DNA of 61,766 nucleotides from JACNLC01 sp964607375 (lineage in GTDB: Bacteria; Fidelibacterota; Marinisomatia; SCGC-AAA003-L08; JACNLC01): contig CAZSJY010000002.1 of NCBI GenBank assembly GCA_964607375.1, positions 1 to 61,766 on the forward strand, written 5' to 3'. Positions 43,832-53,739 of the stretch are shown piece after piece (position 1 is the first letter of the stretch; each line of letters opens with the position of its first letter). The notes beneath the pieces are model-generated. The model made no database searches, had not been told where the DNA came from, and was given only the letters and a program-made list of their open reading frames with translations. A program made the translations under genes and the position numbers.

Positions 43832-45044
43832 GTTTTTTCATAATCAACCTAATTTTAGTATCAAATGGCGAATAGTATTTCCTGTAATTTTGTTATGTAG
43901 TATCAGTTTATTACTTCTGAATAGCACTAGTCAAAACCAAATGTTTCTTGGATCAACTCTATCTAAACAACTTGTTTGGCTTGGAATAGGAATACTGTTA
44001 TTTTTTGCTATACAAACTTTAAAAACTCAGATATTCTATGAGTACGCATACATTTTCTTTGGATTATTGATAATTGCATTGGCTGTAACTTATTTTATGC
44101 CGGTAGTTGGTGGCGCATCCAGATGGATTGTTCTTGGTCCAATTCGATTTCAACCATCTGAAATGGGTAAATTGATTGTTGTATTTGCTGTATCTAAGTT
44201 TCTATCTGATCAGCATGAGCATTTAAATCCACTAAAAGTTATCCCTATTTCAATAGGAATTGCGATTCTTCCTGCAATAATGGTATTTCGCCAACCGGAT
44301 TTAGGTACAGCAATTATTTACCTAGCAACTGTTATTCCTTTATTGTTTTGGGCTGGGATTCGACCTTATTATTTGTTTATTGTGTTTGCTCCAGTTGTTA
44401 GTATTTTAGCGGCATTTCATTTAGTTTCATTTTATCTTTGGATGGGAGTAGTTATAATTGTTTTGGTTGCAAGTCAACCAAAATTATGGATTGGTGTTGG
44501 AAATTTCTTGCTAAATATTGCATTTGGTACATTGTCAACAATAATTTGGAATAAACTGTATGACCATCAACAAGATAGAATTCTCACATTTCTTGATCCG
44601 TTTAGAGATCCCAGAGGAGCAGGATATCAGATTATACAATCAATAACTGCAATTGGTTCAGGTGGTATATTTGGCAAAGGATATGGAGAAGGTACTCAGA
44701 CTCATCTACGTTTCTTGCCTGTAAGTGATACAGATTTTATAATGTCTGTAGCAGGTGAAGAATTTGGTTTATTTGGGATTTTATTTGTCCTGATACTTTT
44801 TTTTGTTTTAATCTATTGGTTGGTGGTTTCAGCTCGTAGAGTTCATAATCGTTTTGCCAGTTTATCAATTATAGGATTTACTTCCATCCTTTTTGTTCAC
44901 ACTATAGTTAATATTGGTATGACGATTGGATTAGTTCCTGTTACAGGTTTGCCTGTCCCATTTATTAGTTATGGTGGTTCTTTTCTGCTAACAACAGTAG
45001 CTATCATTGCTTTGTCAAATAACATTCTAAATTACGATATTTAA
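43821..45044 (+). CDS. rodA: Peptidoglycan glycosyltransferase RodA
   Basis: The 407-residue SEDS protein has about ten hydrophobic helices and hallmark motifs GGASRWIVLGPIRFQPSE, VFRQPDLGTAI, FLDPFRDPRGAGYQIIQS, FLPVSDTDFI and GLPVPFISYGGS. RodA polymerises glycan strands with PBP2, encoded just upstream. It ends the rod operon; the 102 bases after it hold no visible terminator. Confidence 0.95.
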   Translation: MFSKFFHNQPNFSIKWRIVFPVILLCSISLLLLNSTSQNQMFLGSTLSKQLVWLGIGILLFFAIQTLKTQIFYEYAYIFFGLLIIALAVTYFMPVVGGASRWIVLGPIRFQPSEMGKLIVVFAVSKFLSDQHEHLNPLKVIPISIGIAILPAIMVFRQPDLGTAIIYLATVIPLLFWAGIRPYYLFIVFAPVVSILAAFHLVSFYLWMGVVIIVLVASQPKLWIGVGNFLLNIAFGTLSTIIWNKLYDHQQDRILTFLDPFRDPRGAGYQIIQSITAIGSGGIFGKGYGEGTQTHLRFLPVSDTDFIMSVAGEEFGLFGILFVLILFFVLIYWLVVSARRVHNRFASLSIIGFTSILFVHTIVNIGMTIGLVPVTGLPVPFISYGGSFLLTTVAIIALSNNILNYDI

Positions 45045-45146
45045 TAGTTGTAATTCCCTATCATTTCAAAATTACTAAATTACTTTGTAACGATATGCTT
45101 TTTGGGGTAAATTTCTAGGCTAATTATTGAGGTATATTTAGAAGAG

Positions 45147-45803
45147 ATGATTATTGCAATCGATGGTCCAGCTGCGTCTGGGAAAAGTACAACTGCAAAA
45201 AAAATAGCTGACCAATTGAATTTTGTTCATATTGATACAGGTGCTATGTATCGAGCAGTAACTCTATATTTTTTATCTCATAATGTTGAATTAGGAAATC
45301 AATCAGATGTTAGTATGCATTTGCAAAAGTTAAATCTGAACATTGATTCAGATAAAAGAATTTTTGTTAACAGTATAGATGTAACTGGTGACATTAGAAA
45401 AAATGTAGTTAATAGTTATGTTAGTCAAGTGAGTTCAATTTTCGAGGTTCGCGAAAAGATGGTTGAGATTCAAAGAAGAATGGCTGAAGATCAAGATGTA
45501 GTAATGGAAGGTAGGGATATCGGAACTCGGGTATTCCCAAGTGCAGATTTTAAATTTTTCATTATTGCTGATGCAAAAGAAAGAGGAATCAGAAGGTTAA
45601 AAGAACTTGAAAATCAAGGTGAAACTATTGATTTAGAATCAGTTATTTCTGGAATTGAAAAACGGGATAGAATAGATTCTTCGCGGGAATATTCACCGCT
45701 ACTAAAAGCAGATGATGCAATAGTTATTGATACAACAAATTTGTCAATCGATGAGCAGGTTAAGGAAATCATCGATATTATAAAAACACAAAACAAGGAG
45801 TAA
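45147..45803 (+). CDS. cmk: Cytidylate kinase
   Basis: The 218-residue kinase has the P-loop IDGPAASGKSTTAKKIA, HIDTGAMYRAVT, VVMEGRDIGTRVFPSADFKFF and DSSREYSPLLKADDA. It phosphorylates CMP and dCMP. The cmk-rpsA order is widely conserved. rpsA starts ten bases after its stop. Confidence 0.95.
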   Translation: MIIAIDGPAASGKSTTAKKIADQLNFVHIDTGAMYRAVTLYFLSHNVELGNQSDVSMHLQKLNLNIDSDKRIFVNSIDVTGDIRKNVVNSYVSQVSSIFEVREKMVEIQRRMAEDQDVVMEGRDIGTRVFPSADFKFFIIADAKERGIRRLKELENQGETIDLESVISGIEKRDRIDSSREYSPLLKADDAIVIDTTNLSIDEQVKEIIDIIKTQNKE

Positions 45804-45813
45804 AACTCAGAAA

Positions 45814-48213
45814 ATGGTAGATAAAAAAGTTAACCAGGAAGTTGAAAAAGAAAAAAAGACAAGTCAAACTTCCGTAACCCCCTCAGCTATACAGGAAAAG
45901 GCTTCACTTACAGCAGAGGAAACTAAACCAAAAACAAAGAAAGCCGTAGTTAAAAAGACTGCAACAAAGAAGAAAACAACAAAATCTTCTTCAAGCACAA
46001 AAAAAGCTACAACAAAAAAAACAACAGCAACAAAAAAGAAAACTGAAACAAAAACAGTAAAAAAAGCCTCAACAACTAAGAAGAAAACTGATACTTCTAA
46101 AAGTACTAAGAAGGCTACTACTAAGAAAACTACAAAAAAAGAATCACCAACAAAACCTAAAAAGGTTGAGGTTGAAAAAGTGATAAAAGAAGAAACAAAA
46201 TCTATTGAGGAAGAAGTTCCTGAAACAGTCGAGGTAGATACTAAACGTGAAGTTAAAGTTGAAGACGTTAAGGAAATTGTAAAAGCTGAAGAAGTTAAGG
46301 TAGAAGCAATTCCAAAAACTTCAGAAGAAGATAAAGCAGAAGTAATTGAAGAAATTGCAGAAATAAAAGAAGAAACAAAAATTTCTCAACCTCTTCCTGA
46401 ACCTGAATTAATTGATTATCTTGATTCTGATGTACTTAAAATTAAAGAAGTTACTGCAGAAGAATTAGAACAATATAGTGAAGAAGATGAAATCACTATT
46501 GATTCTGAATTGGAACAACAATATAGTGACACACTTTCACAAGTAAAAGAAAATGAGATTTGTGTTGGTCGTGTTGTAAATATTACTGATAGAGACATTT
46601 TTATTGATATCAATTTTAAATCTGAAGGTATTGTAAGTAAATCAGAGTTTTCTGAATTACCAGAAATTGGAGACGAAGTGGATGTCTATGTTGTTAACTT
46701 TGAGAACAACAGAGGGCAATTTATTCTATCTAAAGAAAAAGCAGATTTCATAAAAAGATGGAATGAAATTAAAATTTCTTATGAAAATGGCGAAATAATT
46801 ACAGGTGTTATTCAAAGACGAATCAAAGGTGGCATGGTAGTAGATCTTGGGGATATATTTGCTTTCCTCCCTGGTTCTCAGATTGATGTAAGACCTGTTT
46901 CCGATTTTGATGAACATGTTGGACAGGAGTATGAATTTAAAGTAGTAAAGTTTAATGAGCTTCGCAGAAATATTGTATTGTCACGAAAAGCACTACTTGA
47001 AACTGATCTTAAAGAAAAACGACAAGATATTATTTCTCAACTTGAAGTAGGAATGATTTTGGAAGGTACTGTAAAAAATCTTACAGATTTTGGTGCTTTT
47101 GTAGATCTTGGTGGTATTGATGGGCTTCTTCATATAACAGATATTACTTGGGGAAGAATTAATCATCCATCTGAAGCAATTACTATTGATGAAGTAGTCA
47201 AAGTCAAAGTTATTGATTTTGATGTTGAAAAAACACGAGTTTCACTCGGTATGAAACAATTAGAACCTGAACCTTGGGAAAATGCTGAAGAGAAATATCC
47301 TATCGGGCAGACAGTTTCAGGCAAAATTGTTAATATGATGAACTACGGTGTTTTCATTGAGTTGGAGAAAGGTGTTGAAGGACTAATACATGTTTCTGAA
47401 ATGTCTTGGACTCGACATATAAAACATCCTAATGAACTTTTCAAATTGGGTGATTCAGTTGAAGCTAAAATATTAGATATTGATATCACAGAAAGAAAAA
47501 TTTCATTGGGTATCAAACAACTTCAAGAAAATCCGTGGGAAAATATAGAAACTAAATACCCTATTGGTTCAATCCATAAAGGTATAGTTCGTAATTTAAC
47601 TCAGTTTGGAGCTTTTGTTGAGTTAGAAGAAGGTGTTGATGGATTAGTGCATATTTCTGACATGTCTTGGATTTTGAATGTGTATCATCCAAAAGAGGTT
47701 GTTAAACGTGGGCAGGAAATTGATGTAAAGGTGTTAGATGCATCTGGTGAAAATCGTCGTTTAGCATTAGGGATAAAGCAAGTGCAAGAAGATCCATGGC
47801 CTGAATTAAAAACTATTTACACTTCTGGCAAAACCGTATCTGGTGAAATTATTCGTGTTCTTGACAAAGGAATTATATTTAAATTGGAAAATGATCTTGA
47901 GGGTATCGTTCCGATGAAGAATCTTGCTAAACACGAACGTAGAAAACAGAAAGATAAATTCAAACAAGGAACTGTTCAAGAGGCAATTGTTCAAGAAATC
48001 GATCGTGAAGCTAAGAAAGTAATTTTGATGATGGATTGGGGCGAAGATGTTGAAAATACTACAATAGAAGAGAAAAAACAACGAAAAAAGAAAAAAGAGA
48101 AAGTTCCAGTAAAACAAACTTCAACCAGCGATAAACTGGAGATTCCACAACAGATTATTGAGAGTATTGCAAAAAGCGAAGCGGAAAGCAAATCTCCTGA
48201 AACAGGAGAGTAA
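45814..48213 (+). CDS. rpsA: 30S ribosomal protein S1 with long Lys-rich/acidic N-terminal extension
   Basis: The 799-residue protein has six S1 (OB-fold) repeats from about residue 245, for example VGMILEGTVKNLTDFGAFVDL, VSGKIVNMMNYGVFIEL and HKGIVRNLTQFGAFVEL. S1 brings mRNA to the 30S subunit. Ahead of the repeats lies an extra region of about 240 residues: about 38-112 is a histone-H1-like Lys/Thr/Ser/Ala run (KKATTKKTT repeats), then about 115-235 is strongly acidic (Glu/Val rich). E. coli S1 is 557 residues and lacks this. The C-terminal tail again is charged (EEKKQRKKKKEKVP). Confidence 0.92.
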   Translation: MVDKKVNQEVEKEKKTSQTSVTPSAIQEKASLTAEETKPKTKKAVVKKTATKKKTTKSSSSTKKATTKKTTATKKKTETKTVKKASTTKKKTDTSKSTKKATTKKTTKKESPTKPKKVEVEKVIKEETKSIEEEVPETVEVDTKREVKVEDVKEIVKAEEVKVEAIPKTSEEDKAEVIEEIAEIKEETKISQPLPEPELIDYLDSDVLKIKEVTAEELEQYSEEDEITIDSELEQQYSDTLSQVKENEICVGRVVNITDRDIFIDINFKSEGIVSKSEFSELPEIGDEVDVYVVNFENNRGQFILSKEKADFIKRWNEIKISYENGEIITGVIQRRIKGGMVVDLGDIFAFLPGSQIDVRPVSDFDEHVGQEYEFKVVKFNELRRNIVLSRKALLETDLKEKRQDIISQLEVGMILEGTVKNLTDFGAFVDLGGIDGLLHITDITWGRINHPSEAITIDEVVKVKVIDFDVEKTRVSLGMKQLEPEPWENAEEKYPIGQTVSGKIVNMMNYGVFIELEKGVEGLIHVSEMSWTRHIKHPNELFKLGDSVEAKILDIDITERKISLGIKQLQENPWENIETKYPIGSIHKGIVRNLTQFGAFVELEEGVDGLVHISDMSWILNVYHPKEVVKRGQEIDVKVLDASGENRRLALGIKQVQEDPWPELKTIYTSGKTVSGEIIRVLDKGIIFKLENDLEGIVPMKNLAKHERRKQKDKFKQGTVQEAIVQEIDREAKKVILMMDWGEDVENTTIEEKKQRKKKKEKVPVKQTSTSDKLEIPQQIIESIAKSEAESKSPETGE

Positions 48214-48232
48214 ATAGTAGGAATGACAATAG

Positions 48233-48273
48233 AAAATGGGGTCGGAAATTCAATTTTCGATCCCATTTTGTTA
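48233..48273 (+). terminator. Terminator hairpin after rpsA
   Basis: A 16-bp stem (AAAATGGGGTCGGAAA with TTTTCGATCCCATTTT, two G-T pairs) and loop TTCAA lie 19 bases after the rpsA stop. The T run is partly inside the stem, followed by GTTATT. Confidence 0.75.
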
Positions 48274-48290
48274 TTGAGAACAACAATATC

Positions 48291-49304
48291 ATGACTGTAC
48301 TAGGAATTGAAACATCATGCGATGAAACTTCAGCTGCCATAATTCAGGATGGTAGATTGTTGAGTAATGTTGTTCTTACACAAGAAATTCATAGGAAATA
48401 TGGTGGTGTCGTTCCTGAATTAGCTTCTCGGGAACATGAACAACAAGTTATTTCAATTATCGATATTGCAATTAACCGAGCTGAAATAACAAAAACAGAT
48501 TTAGAAGCTGTTGCAGTTACTTATGGGGCAGGATTGTTTGGAGCATTACTAGTTGGACTAAATGTAGCCAAAGGAATTGCAATAGGACTAGGAATTCCAT
48601 TTTTAGGAGTTAATCATATGGAAGGTCATCTATTTGCAAATCTTATAGATAATCCAGATTTCGATTATCCGTTTCTTTGCTTGTTAGTATCCGGTGGGCA
48701 TACACAAATTTGGAAAGTTGAAAAGTTTGGAGATTATGATCTAATCGGGCAAACAAGAGATGATGCTGCTGGTGAAGCTTTTGACAAAGGTGCTAGAATT
48801 TTAGGATTAAATTATCCGGGTGGTCCTGAAATTGAAAAAAAAGCTCTTAACGGAGATCCTGATTCATATAAGTTTACAATTCCTAATGTGAAAGCGTCTG
48901 AGTTTGATTTTTCATTTAGTGGACTCAAAACAGCCTTGTTATATACAGTTAGAAAAATACAAGAAAATAAATTGGAAAACCAAATTTCTAACTTATGTGC
49001 AAGTTTTCAAGAAATAATTGTTGATACTTTACTCAATAAATTAGAAAAATCTATAAGCTATACAGGATTATCAAAAATAGCTGTTGCTGGAGGTGTTGCT
49101 GCTAATAAAAGATTTAGAAAAAAAGCTCAAATTCTGGAACAAAAACTTGATGTAAACATTTACTTCCCTGATTTAAAATTTTGTACGGATAACGCAGCTA
49201 TGATTGCAATGGCAGGATATGAAAGATTGAAAAAGGGGGAAATATCTTCTCTAGATTTGCTTGCAGTTCCAAATCTTATGCTGGATTCAATTCAAAATGA
49301 CTAA
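48291..49304 (+). CDS. tsaD: tRNA N6-adenosine threonylcarbamoyltransferase TsaD
   Basis: The 337-residue protein has LGIETSCDETSAAI, the iron-binding NHMEGHLFANL, LLVSGGHTQIW, DDAAGEAFDKGARILGL and AGGVAANKRFR. It transfers threonylcarbamoyl to A37 of ANN-decoding tRNAs. The gene starts 18 bases after the rpsA hairpin. Its end overlaps the next gene by eight bases. Confidence 0.96.
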   Translation: MTVLGIETSCDETSAAIIQDGRLLSNVVLTQEIHRKYGGVVPELASREHEQQVISIIDIAINRAEITKTDLEAVAVTYGAGLFGALLVGLNVAKGIAIGLGIPFLGVNHMEGHLFANLIDNPDFDYPFLCLLVSGGHTQIWKVEKFGDYDLIGQTRDDAAGEAFDKGARILGLNYPGGPEIEKKALNGDPDSYKFTIPNVKASEFDFSFSGLKTALLYTVRKIQENKLENQISNLCASFQEIIVDTLLNKLEKSISYTGLSKIAVAGGVAANKRFRKKAQILEQKLDVNIYFPDLKFCTDNAAMIAMAGYERLKKGEISSLDLLAVPNLMLDSIQND

Positions 49305-51375
49305 TTTCAGATTATTAGGTTCACCTGTTGTTGCTATTTTTTGTGTAATTATTTTCATTATTTTAATTGTTCGGTACTGGAAATCAGTAAAGCAAAAACC
49401 TAATACCTGGAGAAATTTACTCGTATTCTTAAGAAGCACTACACTTCTCGGACTTCTAATTTTAGTTCTCGATCCTTTACTAAGTTTGGAATCATCTAAA
49501 CTCGAGTTACCTTCAGTATCAGTATTTTATGATGTTTCACAGAGTATGAAACATCACTTAAAAGAAAATAATATCAATTATTCAAAAGTTCAACAAAATG
49601 TTTCCAATTGGATTAATGAAAATAATCTGAATGCTAAATATTATTATTTTGGAGAGGAAATTCGTAAGAACTCATCTGAGCCGGACTTTTCTGTAAATGA
49701 CAAATATAGTGATTTTACTGAATTACCAGATATTGTTTCACTAAATAATGCTAAAATTAATTTATTATTTTCTGATGGTATTTCTACTAATGGTATTGAT
49801 TTAAATTCGATTAATTTTAGTAAACAATATCCAATTTATACAATTGGTTTTGGAAGTTTAGTAGCAGAGAATGATGTTAGTATTGAAAATGTTGAATATC
49901 CTCGTTCAATTATGAAGGGTGATTCAGTATCTTTTACCATTTCCATAAAAGCAACAATAGAGGAAGAGTTACCAATTCAAATATTACTTTTCAATAATGA
50001 AGATAAAATTATTCACTCAACTCAAAAAACTATTCTCAAAGGAAGTAGCTATGTAGATGTAACATTGGATCTAAACTCAATAAATTTAACAGAACAAATG
50101 AGGTTTAAAATCATCTCTAATCTAAAAGAAAATATGAGTGAAAGTAAAGATTGGTCTATAAATTTGAATATTCTCTCAAGTAAAAATACTGTATTTTTAG
50201 TTTCTGGTTCATTATCACCCAATACAACCTTTATTAAAGATGTTCTCAAACATCTTCCACAAACTGAGATAAACCATGCATACAGGAAAAATACTGGAAA
50301 TTGGGATGCTAATCTAACAGAGATGCTCAAACAGAATCCCGAGTTTATTGTATTAGATGATTTTCCAAATCGATATCTTGATAATACTAAATTTGATGAA
50401 ATAATGTCGTACTCGGAACACAATGGAATTTCAGTTTTGTATTTTGAAGGTCCTAATTCAAATTCTCAATCTGCAACATTGATTTCTGGATATTTAGGAA
50501 CCTTAGCAACTACACAAAGAAAGCCAGTTTTACTACCATTGGAAGCTGGTGATACTCCACCAACTCTATTATCAAACTTATCAGAAGTTGCATTATTCCC
50601 ACCACAGCGAAAAATTCACAACTGGACTGCTCAGAAAAATGTTGGATATCCTATTATTCAATATTCTGATTTGAGTTTAGCAGTTTATCAAATCCAAGAT
50701 AAGACTCATTTTATCACAGGAATATTTATGCCAGAATTGGCTGCAACTCATTTCAAACTTAGTTCAACAAAGCAAGAGAATAAACTATATGAATTATGTT
50801 ATGATATATTTTTATCCGAGTTAATTTCTGAAGATAAATACACAAATTTCACTACTAATAAACCATATTATTTTTTGGGAGATCCAATTGAAATTGATGC
50901 TTTACTAAATCCACATTTATCTAAAGAACCAAAAGAGATGAACATCGTAGTATCTCACAGCAGTGATACAAAAAAAACACGCATTCCACTTCTATATAAT
51001 AATGAAACTAAATCTTTCACTTGTGAATTTATACCTACGAAACCAGGAAATTTAGAATTTTTCACAGAAACAAAATGGGAGAATAATCTAACTTCAAATA
51101 GCAAAACTCAAGAGATTATCGTTCAAACTATTCATACTGAATTGAGGAATTTAGTACAAAATAAAACTGGTTTGCTAAGAATTGCTGAAACAACAGGTGG
51201 AGAGTATAATAACATTAATGAATTGGATTCTTTCTTAAATCATCTTAAAATATCACCTTTGGAAAAACATAACGATTATCATTTAAGCTCTATTTCCTTT
51301 TATCGTTATTGGTGGATATTTATTGTGTTGTTTACTGCTGAATGGATAATTAGAAAAAAAATAGGATTACTCTAA
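49297..51375 (+). CDS. Membrane-anchored VWA-like protein
   Basis: The ATG at 49297 gives a protein of 692 residues starting with two hydrophobic helices (VVAIFCVIIFIILIVRYW and TTLLGLLILVLDPLL), the usual start of BatA-like or glutamine-amidotransferase-like membrane proteins. An upstream start at 49261 would lie within tsaD. A VWA-like domain follows with MIDAS DVSQS and LLFSDGIST, then beta domains, a central helical/beta part (EFIVLDDFPNRYLDN) resembling the GATase1-like fold of this family, and a C-terminal helix (WIFIVLFTAEWIIRKK). Exact function unknown; likely a periplasmic scaffold. Confidence 0.75.
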   Translation: MTNFRLLGSPVVAIFCVIIFIILIVRYWKSVKQKPNTWRNLLVFLRSTTLLGLLILVLDPLLSLESSKLELPSVSVFYDVSQSMKHHLKENNINYSKVQQNVSNWINENNLNAKYYYFGEEIRKNSSEPDFSVNDKYSDFTELPDIVSLNNAKINLLFSDGISTNGIDLNSINFSKQYPIYTIGFGSLVAENDVSIENVEYPRSIMKGDSVSFTISIKATIEEELPIQILLFNNEDKIIHSTQKTILKGSSYVDVTLDLNSINLTEQMRFKIISNLKENMSESKDWSINLNILSSKNTVFLVSGSLSPNTTFIKDVLKHLPQTEINHAYRKNTGNWDANLTEMLKQNPEFIVLDDFPNRYLDNTKFDEIMSYSEHNGISVLYFEGPNSNSQSATLISGYLGTLATTQRKPVLLPLEAGDTPPTLLSNLSEVALFPPQRKIHNWTAQKNVGYPIIQYSDLSLAVYQIQDKTHFITGIFMPELAATHFKLSSTKQENKLYELCYDIFLSELISEDKYTNFTTNKPYYFLGDPIEIDALLNPHLSKEPKEMNIVVSHSSDTKKTRIPLLYNNETKSFTCEFIPTKPGNLEFFTETKWENNLTSNSKTQEIIVQTIHTELRNLVQNKTGLLRIAETTGGEYNNINELDSFLNHLKISPLEKHNDYHLSSISFYRYWWIFIVLFTAEWIIRKKIGLL

Positions 51376-51376
51376 A

Positions 51377-52687
51377 GTGAAACATATTACAGTAATTGGA
51401 ACAGGTTATGTCGGACTCGTTGCAGGTACTTGTTTAGCGGATTTTGGTCATCAAGTAAGATGTGTTGATATTGATCAAATCAAAATTGACATGCTAAATT
51501 TAGGGAAAGTTCCAATTTATGAACCGGGATTAGAAGAATTAATCAAAAGAAATCAGAAATCTGAGAGATTACTATTTTCTACAGAAATCGAAAGTTCTGT
51601 AAAAAACGCAGAAGTAATTTTTATTGGAGTTGGAACACCGTCTGATGGTAATGGTGAAGTTGACATGTCACATATTCATTCAGTTGTTGACACTATAGCC
51701 AAAAATCATAATGGATATAAGGTGATAGTTACAAAATCCACAGTTCCACCTGGGACTGCAAAAATGATTCGAGAAAAGCTCTTGAGTTTTGGATGTTCGG
51801 ATGAAAAATTCGATATTGTATCAAATCCGGAATTTTTACGCGAAGGATCTGCAATTGGTGATTTTATGATTCCAGATAGAATTGTAATTGGCGCAAATTC
51901 CGATAAAGCATTCAAAGTGATGCGAGAAGTTTACGGACCATTATTTTTGAGAGAAACTCCAATAGTAGAGACAAATCCAGAAACTGCAGAACTTATTAAA
52001 TATGCTTCTAACGGATTTTTAGCAACTAAAATTTCATTTATCAATGAAATCTCATTAATTTGTGATAAAATTGGTGCAGATATTTACACAGTTTCAAAAG
52101 CAATGGGTTTAGATGGAAGAATTAGTCCAAAATTTCTACACGCAGGACCGGGTTTTGGTGGATCGTGTTTCCCGAAAGATATAGAAGGACTTTATAGCGT
52201 TGCTAAAAAAGCCGGAGTAGAATCTTTGATGACAAAAGCTACAATGGAAACTAATGAACGCCAAAAATTATTAATGGTAGATAAATTTAGAAAATTGATG
52301 GATGGAAATATAAAAGGCAAAAAAGTTGCCGTGCTTGGGCTAACATTTAAACCTAAAACTGATGATATTAGAGAAACACCAGCTCTTGTTATTTTAGAAG
52401 AATTGTTGAAAGATAAGGCAGAAATTATTGCTTATGATCCTGAGGGAATTCCAAATATGAGACAAGAATATCCTAATATAAGTTACAGTTTGTCAATTGA
52501 AGAGACATTGGCAGACGCAGAAGGTGCATTATTAGTAACTGAATGGCATGAATTGCGTTCACTTAATCCTGAACAAGTAAAGCAGTGGATGAAAACACCA
52601 GTATTTTTGGATTGCAGAAATATTTATAGTCCAACAGAGTGGATTGATGCTGGATTTAAATTTGATAATGTTGGGAAACTGAAATGA
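51377..52687 (+). CDS. ugd: UDP-glucose 6-dehydrogenase
   Basis: The 436-residue enzyme has the NAD loop VIGTGYVGLVAGTCLADFGH, STVPPGTA, the catalytic stretch GPGFGGSCFPKDI (nucleophile Cys) and LTFKPKTDDIRETPA. It makes UDP-glucuronate for surface polysaccharide. GTG start, one base after the VWA-like gene; it overlaps rfbB by four bases and opens the polysaccharide cluster. Confidence 0.94.
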   Translation: MKHITVIGTGYVGLVAGTCLADFGHQVRCVDIDQIKIDMLNLGKVPIYEPGLEELIKRNQKSERLLFSTEIESSVKNAEVIFIGVGTPSDGNGEVDMSHIHSVVDTIAKNHNGYKVIVTKSTVPPGTAKMIREKLLSFGCSDEKFDIVSNPEFLREGSAIGDFMIPDRIVIGANSDKAFKVMREVYGPLFLRETPIVETNPETAELIKYASNGFLATKISFINEISLICDKIGADIYTVSKAMGLDGRISPKFLHAGPGFGGSCFPKDIEGLYSVAKKAGVESLMTKATMETNERQKLLMVDKFRKLMDGNIKGKKVAVLGLTFKPKTDDIRETPALVILEELLKDKAEIIAYDPEGIPNMRQEYPNISYSLSIEETLADAEGALLVTEWHELRSLNPEQVKQWMKTPVFLDCRNIYSPTEWIDAGFKFDNVGKLK

Positions 52688-53739
52688 AAATTTTAGTTAC
52701 AGGTGGTGCTGGATTTATTGGGGGGAATTTTGTTATCCAGCAGATTATTGAAAAAAATAATACTGTTTTAAATTTTGATAAATTGACTTATGCAGGAAAT
52801 TTAGAAACACTAACTAACATAGAAAATCACGAAAATTATAAGTTTATAAATGGAGATATTTGTGATAAAGATATTGTAAATAAAACAATATCTTCTTTCA
52901 AGCCTGACTCTATTGTACATTTTGCCGCAGAGTCCCATGTTGACCGCTCGATAGATGGACCTTCTGAATTTATTCACACGAATATTGTAGGAACTTCGGT
53001 TTTGTTAGAAGAATCCCTAAATTATCTCCGTTCACTTTCCGATGAGAAAAAGAGGAAATTCCGATTTTTACATGTTTCAACCGATGAGGTATTTGGTTCA
53101 TTGAACAATATTGGATATTTTACTGAAACTACTCCTTATGATCCAAGTTCACCATATTCTGCATCTAAAGCATCCTCTGACCATCTTGTAAGAGCGTGGA
53201 ACAGAACTTATGGATTACCGGTTTTAATTACAAATTGTTCAAACAATTACGGTCCATTTCAATTTCCAGAAAAATTGATACCCTTGATGATTTTAAATTG
53301 TTTAGAAAATAAATCTCTACCAGTTTATGGTACAGGTTCAAATGTTCGTGACTGGTTATTTGTTGAAGATCATTGTGATGCGATTTATTCTGTATTACAA
53401 AATGGAAAAATCGGAGAAACTTATAACATTGGGGGAAATACAGAAAAAACAAATTTGGAAGTTGTTGAAACAATATGTAGAATATTAGATAATATTAAAC
53501 CATCAACTGTAGGCAACTCATACCTTGAATTGATTACATTTGTTTTAGATAGACCTGGTCACGATTTCCGTTATGCAATTGACGCATCTAAAATCAAAAG
53601 AGAATTAGGATGGCAACCAAAAGAATCATTTGATTCTGGCATAAAGAAAACTATTCAATGGTACTTGAAAAATAAAATCTGGTGGCAAAATATACAATCT
53701 AACAAATATAAGCAAGAAAGATTGGGAGTAGATAAATAA
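52684..53739 (+). CDS. rfbB: dTDP-glucose 4,6-dehydratase
   Basis: The 351-residue SDR enzyme has GGAGFIGGNFV, DKLTYAGNLETL, FAAESHVDRSI, STDEVFGSL, the YxxxK motif in YSASKAS, and VRDWLFVEDHC. It makes dTDP-4-keto-6-deoxyglucose. It is about the usual length. It overlaps ugd by four bases and rfbA by one. Confidence 0.96.
   Translation: MKILVTGGAGFIGGNFVIQQIIEKNNTVLNFDKLTYAGNLETLTNIENHENYKFINGDICDKDIVNKTISSFKPDSIVHFAAESHVDRSIDGPSEFIHTNIVGTSVLLEESLNYLRSLSDEKKRKFRFLHVSTDEVFGSLNNIGYFTETTPYDPSSPYSASKASSDHLVRAWNRTYGLPVLITNCSNNYGPFQFPEKLIPLMILNCLENKSLPVYGTGSNVRDWLFVEDHCDAIYSVLQNGKIGETYNIGGNTEKTNLEVVETICRILDNIKPSTVGNSYLELITFVLDRPGHDFRYAIDASKIKRELGWQPKESFDSGIKKTIQWYLKNKIWWQNIQSNKYKQERLGVDK

Noticed and set aside
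45930..46150. Tandem DNA repeat or CRISPR-like array in the A-rich part of rpsA
   Set aside because: The repetition is at the amino-acid level (Lys/Thr/Ala) with varied codons and no fixed repeat length.
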